NCBI GenBank assembly: GCA_902796465.1 | Contig: CADBPK010000082.1 | Location: 1 to 10,869 of the forward strand | Source: an uncultured Erysipelotrichaceae bacterium | GTDB taxonomy: Bacteria; Bacillota_I; Bacilli_A; Erysipelotrichales; Erysipelotrichaceae | DNA: 10,869 nt | Reading direction: 5' to 3' | In this document: in pieces, positions 7,486-10,869 of the stretch | Layout of the letters: each line of letters begins with the position of its first letter | Position numbering within the stretch: the stretch's first letter is position 1 | Program-made: the position numbers and the translations under genes | Notes under the pieces: generated by a model | Told to the model about the DNA's origin: nothing | The model's database searches: none | Seen by the model: only the letters and a program-made list of their open reading frames with translations

Positions 7486-7495
7486 AAAACACCTA
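7486..7495 (-). promoter_or_regulatory. Ribosome site built into the upstream stop (TAGGTG)
   Basis: On the minus strand the DHHW gene ends TAG, and TAGGTG plus four bases leads into the methyltransferase ATG. The Shine-Dalgarno therefore contains the upstream stop codon, so a terminating ribosome would be placed for re-initiation. This decides the methyltransferase start. Confidence 0.7.
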
Positions 7496-8623
7496 CCATA
7501 ATGCCGACAGGGAACTGTCATTCACAAAGGAATCCGTACTGTAGATCACATAGATATCCGTATTGACCTGATCTGTGACCGATTCGGAAACAGGTTCATG
7601 ATAATAACGCAGATCATATACCATGATATCACTGTATTCCGCTGCAAGAAAAGGGATCAGGATATGCGCAAAGGAGTCTTTGATGATGACTGCGGAACGA
7701 CCGCTTGCTGCATTGGTCCTGATATGCACGGCAGCGTGATTGCCGCCGAGATAATATGCATATTTGTCTTTTACTTCCAGCTTATGCGCATCATACAGGG
7801 AGGCGGTCCTGTTTCCGTTTTCATATTCGACGGATACCTCAATGCCCGGTTCAAAATCGATCCGGTACAGTTCATCCGGTTTTGTCCAGAATGCCCCGGA
7901 GCGGGAATACATCGTTCCACAGAAGGAAGAGGAAACTTTATCATACCGGTAATTCCCGGGTTCCTTATGCAGCACCTCACGGCATATCGCTTCATATGCC
8001 AGTGCAGCCCCGCGCTCGTTCCAGTGATGGTCGGTATGAAAATATGTATTTTCCGTTTTCTGCAGTATGTCACTGACATCGATGACAGTCTGGCCGGAAC
8101 ATTCTTTTTTCACAGTTTCGATCAGCTCTTTTTCGTTGATATTGAAAGCACCGGAAGGAAGTGAATCACGTTCCCCGTAAGATGCTTCCGGGATAAGAAG
8201 TATATTCAGATGAAAGTTGTTCTTTTCCGAAAAATCCTGCAGGGCGGAAATGCCGGACCGGAACATTTTATCGCTGCCGGGAAGGAACTGACGGATCAGA
8301 CGTCCGTTTTTCCCAAAATAGACACCGTTATTTTCCAGGACGCCCGCCAGCTGAACAGTTTTGGCTTTCACGCAGATCCAGCTGCTGCGGGCGACAAAAT
8401 GATCGGTGAACCAGTCCTCAAAAGCCGTGTCAAAATGCCCGCTCAAAATTTCTGAAAAGGACAGGGAAGGAAGTTCGGAAAGATATCTGTTCTCATTTTC
8501 CGAATAGGTATATTTCGGTGCGGCAAGATTGAGAGCTGCCATTGCGTATATAAAAACCAGGAAGACAGCAATTGTGATCTTCTGCATCAGGGATATTCTT
8601 TTTTCGCTGCTGCTGTTGTTCAT
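7493..8623 (-). CDS. DHHW-family / AlgX-like SGNH protein, probable O-acetyltransferase
   Basis: This 376-residue protein has one N-terminal membrane anchor (about 15-35) after a short basic cytoplasmic end, so the rest should face outside. The body looks like the AlgX/AlgJ branch of SGNH hydrolases: FEDWFTDHF (68-76) near the N-terminus, the name-giving YFHTDHHW (194-201), and VIIKDSFAH (312-320). By analogy with AlgX the catalytic set would be Asp198, His200 and Ser317. In the family these proteins transfer acetyl groups from a partner MBOAT protein to an extracellular polysaccharide. The MBOAT gene lies seven bases upstream, which strongly supports that pairing. The target polymer is unknown; a secondary wall polymer, teichoic acid or exopolysaccharide are candidates. 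AGGTGA before the ATG at 8623 supports the start. Confidence 0.87.
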   Translation of the reverse strand: MNNSSSEKRISLMQKITIAVFLVFIYAMAALNLAAPKYTYSENENRYLSELPSLSFSEILSGHFDTAFEDWFTDHFVARSSWICVKAKTVQLAGVLENNGVYFGKNGRLIRQFLPGSDKMFRSGISALQDFSEKNNFHLNILLIPEASYGERDSLPSGAFNINEKELIETVKKECSGQTVIDVSDILQKTENTYFHTDHHWNERGAALAYEAICREVLHKEPGNYRYDKVSSSFCGTMYSRSGAFWTKPDELYRIDFEPGIEVSVEYENGNRTASLYDAHKLEVKDKYAYYLGGNHAAVHIRTNAASGRSAVIIKDSFAHILIPFLAAEYSDIMVYDLRYYHEPVSESVTDQVNTDIYVIYSTDSFVNDSSLSALW

Positions 8624-8633
8624 AGATCACCTA
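8624..8633 (-). promoter_or_regulatory. Ribosome site built into the MBOAT stop (TAGGTG)
   Basis: On the minus strand the MBOAT gene ends TAG, which is the first half of TAGGTGATCT followed by the DHHW ATG. The layout (TAG, GTG, four bases, ATG) is the same as at the next junction and suggests coupled translation of the two acylation partners. Confidence 0.7.
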
Positions 8634-10028
8634 AAAGCGGAAATACAGAAACGGATTGTAAGATGCGTCTGTAATGAAAGCAGTACAGAGGAAAAGGGCT
8701 CCCAGGACGAGCAGGGGATATACGATATCAAGTTTCTGTTTTCTGAGGAAGGAACAGAGAGATTCAGCGACGGGTATTGATGATGCGATGCATAAAACAA
8801 ACAGAAGAATATTATTCCGCAGATAATATACGGCCAATCCGTCGGTGAACCGCGCTGCTCCGAAAAACATCAGTTTCAGATACGACAGTCCTGCTCCGAT
8901 ATCCGTAAAAGCAAACAGTACCCATGCGGTCAGTACGATGACCATTGTATAAAGACGGCAGATCCATCCCGGACATTTTTCGAGTTTTTTCAGCAGGAAT
9001 GCTTTTTCGAAAATCAGGATAATGCCGTACATCAATCCCCAGAGAACAAAATTCCAGGAAGCACCATGCCAGAACCCGGTCAGGATCCATACGATCAGTA
9101 TATTGAGGATCTGTCTTCTGATGCCTTTTCTGTTTCCGCCGAGAGGGATATAGACATAATCCCTGAACCAGTATGACAGGGACATATGCCACCGCCGCCA
9201 GAATTCCGTAATGGATCTGGAAATATATGGATAATTGAAGTTTTCCGGAAAATCAAAACCAAACATTTTACCTAACCCGATCGCCATATCGGAATAGCCG
9301 CTGAAATCAAAATAGATCTGAAACGCGAAAGCGATTATTCCGGTCCATGCGGTCAGCGTGCTGATTTCTGAAAGCGGAAGGGAGGAAACGCTTTCCCATA
9401 TCCTTCCGGCATTATTTGCCAGAAGGACTTTTTTGGACAAACCTGCCGTAAATCTGCAGATGCCCCGCGTAAACTGATCCTGGTTTTCCTTTCTTTTATT
9501 CAGCTGTGCCGCAATATCGGTATAGCGCACGATCGGACCGGCGATCAGCTGAGGGAACATGGTGACATAAGCACCAAAACTGACCATATCTTTCTGCGGC
9601 TCAGTTTTGCCCTGCCAGACATCGATCGGATAGGACATTGCCTGGAAGGTATAGAAACTGATGCCGATCGGAAGTCCCAGACGCAGAGGTCTGATTGCCT
9701 TTATACCTAAAGCGTTCAGATTTCCGGCTATAAAATCCCAGTATTTGAAAAAGCCGAGAATGGCAATATTGACAACAATGCACAAGAGCAGGATCCTCTT
9801 CGCACGACTTTTGTCAGTATTCCGGAAGCGGAAGATTCCCGTAGCCGCGAGATAATTGACAATGATGGAAAATAACATTACCAGGATATATACCGGTTCT
9901 CCCCAGCCGTAAAAAAAGAGGCTGACCAGGAAAAGAACCGGATTTCTCCATTCCGGTTTGACAGCATAATAGACAGCCAGTACGGCAGGAAGATATGCAA
10001 ATAAAAATGTAAGACTGCTGAATACCAT
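8631..10028 (-). CDS. MBOAT O-acyltransferase, AlgI/DltB-like
   Basis: This 465-residue multi-pass membrane protein belongs to the MBOAT family, close to AlgI. It begins with the typical MVFSSLTFLFAYLPAVLAVYY and contains GISFYTFQAMSYPIDVWQG (122-140), FPQLIAGPIVRY (158-169), QIYFDFSGYSDMAIGLGKMF (237-256), EFWRRWHMSLSYWFRDYVYIPLGG (275-298) and the catalytic-histidine block LTGFWHGASWNFVLWGLMYG (316-335, His321). By family it takes an acyl group (usually acetyl) from a cytoplasmic donor and moves it across the membrane to an extracytoplasmic partner, here surely the adjacent DHHW protein. The start fits the family N-terminus, but its ribosome site is weak (AAGAAAG at about eight bases). A perfect extended -10 lies 24 bases upstream of it. 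It is the first gene of the three-gene minus-strand operon. Confidence 0.93.
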   Translation of the reverse strand: MVFSSLTFLFAYLPAVLAVYYAVKPEWRNPVLFLVSLFFYGWGEPVYILVMLFSIIVNYLAATGIFRFRNTDKSRAKRILLLCIVVNIAILGFFKYWDFIAGNLNALGIKAIRPLRLGLPIGISFYTFQAMSYPIDVWQGKTEPQKDMVSFGAYVTMFPQLIAGPIVRYTDIAAQLNKRKENQDQFTRGICRFTAGLSKKVLLANNAGRIWESVSSLPLSEISTLTAWTGIIAFAFQIYFDFSGYSDMAIGLGKMFGFDFPENFNYPYISRSITEFWRRWHMSLSYWFRDYVYIPLGGNRKGIRRQILNILIVWILTGFWHGASWNFVLWGLMYGIILIFEKAFLLKKLEKCPGWICRLYTMVIVLTAWVLFAFTDIGAGLSYLKLMFFGAARFTDGLAVYYLRNNILLFVLCIASSIPVAESLCSFLRKQKLDIVYPLLVLGALFLCTAFITDASYNPFLYFRF

Positions 10029-10051
10029 CTGACACGCTTTCTTTGTGAATC

Positions 10052-10060
10052 ATTATATCA
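10052..10060 (-). promoter_or_regulatory. Extended -10 promoter for the MBOAT operon
   Basis: Read on the minus strand this is TGATATAAT, a consensus TATAAT with the upstream TG of an extended -10. No clear TTGACA-like -35 is seen 16-18 bases before it, which is usual for extended -10 promoters. Transcription would begin near 10045, leaving a leader of about 17 bases before the ATG at 10028. Confidence 0.6.
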
Positions 10061-10116
10061 GCCACCATGTGCAAATAACAGGAATACCATCACGCAGAAA
10101 AAGGAATAAAACACAG

Positions 10117-10134
10117 TTTCATGCTACCATGAAA
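10117..10134. repeat. Perfect inverted repeat (candidate operator) in the divergent region
   Basis: Seven-base arms TTTCATG and CATGAAA flank CTAC. The element lies between the divergent extended -10 boxes and is not followed by a T-run, so an operator is likelier than a terminator. No known consensus is recognised. Confidence 0.45.
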
Positions 10135-10141
10135 AATTCGT

Positions 10142-10167
10142 GAAAATCGCATAAATATGACATTTTC
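10142..10167. repeat. 26-bp imperfect palindrome (candidate operator)
   Basis: Outer arms GAAAAT (10142-10147) and ATTTTC (10162-10167) enclose the inner arms CATA and TATG, so 10 of 13 symmetric positions pair. It starts eight bases after the previous inverted repeat and lies 34 bases before the plus-strand -10. It has a regulator-site look. The A/T richness raises the chance of accidental symmetry. Confidence 0.45.
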
Positions 10168-10200
10168 GGCATTTTGTGAAAAGAAAAAACAGGCAAAAGA

Positions 10201-10209
10201 TGCTAAAAT
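10201..10209 (+). promoter_or_regulatory. Extended -10 promoter for the CarD-like gene
   Basis: TGCTAAAAT is an extended -10 (TG, one base, TAAAAT) placed 27 bases before the ATG at 10237. The expected -35 position is A-rich with no TTGACA match; a TTGTGA at 10174-10179 is too far (24 bases) for standard spacing. The leader carries a strong AAGGTGGTGA ribosome site (10221-10230). Confidence 0.55.
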
Positions 10210-10236
10210 ATAAACAGGGAAAGGTGGTGATCACTG

Positions 10237-10767
10237 ATGTTTAAAAAGAACGATATCGTCGTATACCGGGGAGAGGTCTGCAAGATCGTCGGAAAACAGC
10301 GTTCGGACTTCACGGGAGAGCAGTGTTATATCCTGGTTCCTTTCTTTCAGCAGGACGGTTCCGTAAGGCATCAGGTTCCTGTTGCGAACAAAGGTGGTCA
10401 TCTCCGCAATCTCGTTACGAAAGAGGAAATCAGGGAGCTGATAGAAAGCACACCGGATATCGAAATGCTGGAAAATAAACCGGCGAATATGAAGAGCCAG
10501 TATGCGGCTCTGATGAAATCAGAAGATCTGAAGGATCTGATCTGTATTATAAAAACCAGTTTTGCCAGAAATAAAGCCAGACTCGACAGCAACAAGCGTA
10601 TCGCTTCCATCGACGATGAATATATGCACCGGGCTGAAAAATTCCTGTTTAATGAGATTTCCATCGTTATGGGAATGGATTATGACCAGGCAAAACAGTA
10701 TTTCGAAACAGAAGTTGCCAAGATCCAGAACAGGACCGGACAGCGTCCTTCCGCTTCCGCCGACTGA
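10237..10767 (+). CDS. CarD/CdnL/TRCF-family RNA polymerase-binding regulator
   Basis: This 176-residue cytoplasmic protein has an N-terminal CarD/TRCF RNAP-interaction domain of about 70 residues (FKKNDIVVYRGEVCKIVGK, CYILVPFF, HQVPVANKGGHLRNL) and a helical C-terminal domain (about 85-165, with LKDLICIIKTSFARNKAR and EYMHRAEKFLFNEISIVMG). CarD proteins bind the RNAP beta lobe and stabilise the open promoter complex, often at rRNA promoters. Two features are odd. The usual VYPxHGVG of the first strand pair is replaced by VYRGEVCKIVG. The whole protein lacks tryptophan, so the Trp that CarD wedges into the -10 edge is absent; the matching stretch reads MKSQYAALMKS. It may act differently from classical CarD. 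A strong AAGGTGGTGA precedes the ATG. It has its own promoter and terminator and appears monocistronic. Confidence 0.82.
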   Translation: MFKKNDIVVYRGEVCKIVGKQRSDFTGEQCYILVPFFQQDGSVRHQVPVANKGGHLRNLVTKEEIRELIESTPDIEMLENKPANMKSQYAALMKSEDLKDLICIIKTSFARNKARLDSNKRIASIDDEYMHRAEKFLFNEISIVMGMDYDQAKQYFETEVAKIQNRTGQRPSASAD

Positions 10768-10788
10768 TACTGCCCCGCACAAAAAGAG

Positions 10789-10814
10789 AAAGCCAGCTGT
10801 CAGGCTGGCTTTTT
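10789..10814. terminator. Bidirectional rho-independent terminator
   Basis: A 9-bp stem AAAGCCAGC/GCTGGCTTT with a 6-base loop is followed by a T-run on the plus strand (TTTTT, 10810-10814, partly in the stem). On the minus strand it is followed by CTCTTTTTG. It ends the CarD-like transcript and probably that of the convergent gene entering from the right. Confidence 0.88.
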
Positions 10815-10869
10815 AGCGTGCGATCAGTTTCGGGAAGACGTTTGAGAAACTGTCCTGGATCAGAAGATC
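10813..10869 (-). CDS. C-terminal end of a convergent gene, unidentified
   Basis: On the minus strand the last 57 bases read as an open frame ending DLLIQDSFSNVFPKLIAR and a TAA stop at 10813-10815. The codons used (CTG, ATC, CCG, TTC, GTC, CAG) match the bias of the other genes here, and the stop falls at a bidirectional terminator as expected for a convergent gene. Eighteen codons without a stop can occur by chance, and the product cannot be named. Confidence 0.45.
   Translation of the reverse strand, partial: DLLIQDSFSNVFPKLIAR

Noticed and set aside
7486..7521. An earlier ATG for the rRNA methyltransferase at 7521
   Set aside because: It would overlap the DHHW gene by 29 bases, has no ribosome site, and adds MTVPCRHYGRCF, which does not fit the TRAM-domain start.
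7598..8164. A 188-codon plus-strand open frame opposite the DHHW gene
   Set aside because: It is antisense to the DHHW and Ser motif region of a clear family member, with no promoter or ribosome site.
10174..10209. TTGTGA as the -35 of the CarD-like gene promoter
   Set aside because: The spacer to TAAAAT is 24 bases, too long for a standard sigma-70 type promoter.

Overview
The window looks like a chromosomal housekeeping segment from a low-to-mid GC Bacillota (Clostridia or Erysipelotrichia type). The grounds are a Gram-positive-style RlmCD-like rRNA methyltransferase, an MBOAT/DHHW O-acylation pair without any outer-membrane alginate machinery, a CarD-family regulator, strong AGGAGG-like ribosome sites and compact operons closed by hairpin-plus-T-tract terminators. 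This placement is an inference; no rRNA or marker gene fixes the taxon. I see no transposase, integrase, CRISPR array, tRNA or rRNA.

Left part (1-2310, plus strand): two tandem paralogues of the CNNM/CBS/CorC-HlyC transporter family. The first is cut by the window edge. They overlap by ATGA and end at a bidirectional terminator. Facing them (2320-3198, minus) is a 292-residue, about 8-helix membrane protein of unknown function.

Middle (3199-6115, plus): a divergent intergenic region leads into a three-gene run of a small four-cysteine zinc-ribbon protein, a ribonuclease-Z-like metallo-beta-lactamase-fold hydrolase and a COG2509-type FAD-dependent oxidoreductase. It closes with a rho-independent terminator.

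Right part (6124-10060, minus): a tightly packed operon read as MBOAT O-acyltransferase (AlgI/DltB class), DHHW/AlgX-like SGNH protein, then the 23S rRNA uracil-C5 methyltransferase. Both junctions have the same layout, with the upstream TAG stop built into the downstream Shine-Dalgarno (TAGGTG). The first two genes together look like a cell-envelope polymer O-acetylation module: the MBOAT passes acyl groups across the membrane and the DHHW protein transfers them outside.

Far right (10061-10869): a divergent regulatory region with an extended -10 element on each strand and two neighbouring dyad-symmetric elements precedes a CarD/CdnL-like RNA polymerase-binding protein. That protein contains no tryptophan at all, although the family usually uses one on promoter DNA. 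It is followed by a bidirectional terminator and the last 18 codons of a convergent gene. Nothing here is clearly a new defence or mobile system. The best leads are the acylation operon, the Trp-less CarD protein with its palindrome-rich promoter region, and the zinc-ribbon/MBL/flavoprotein run.
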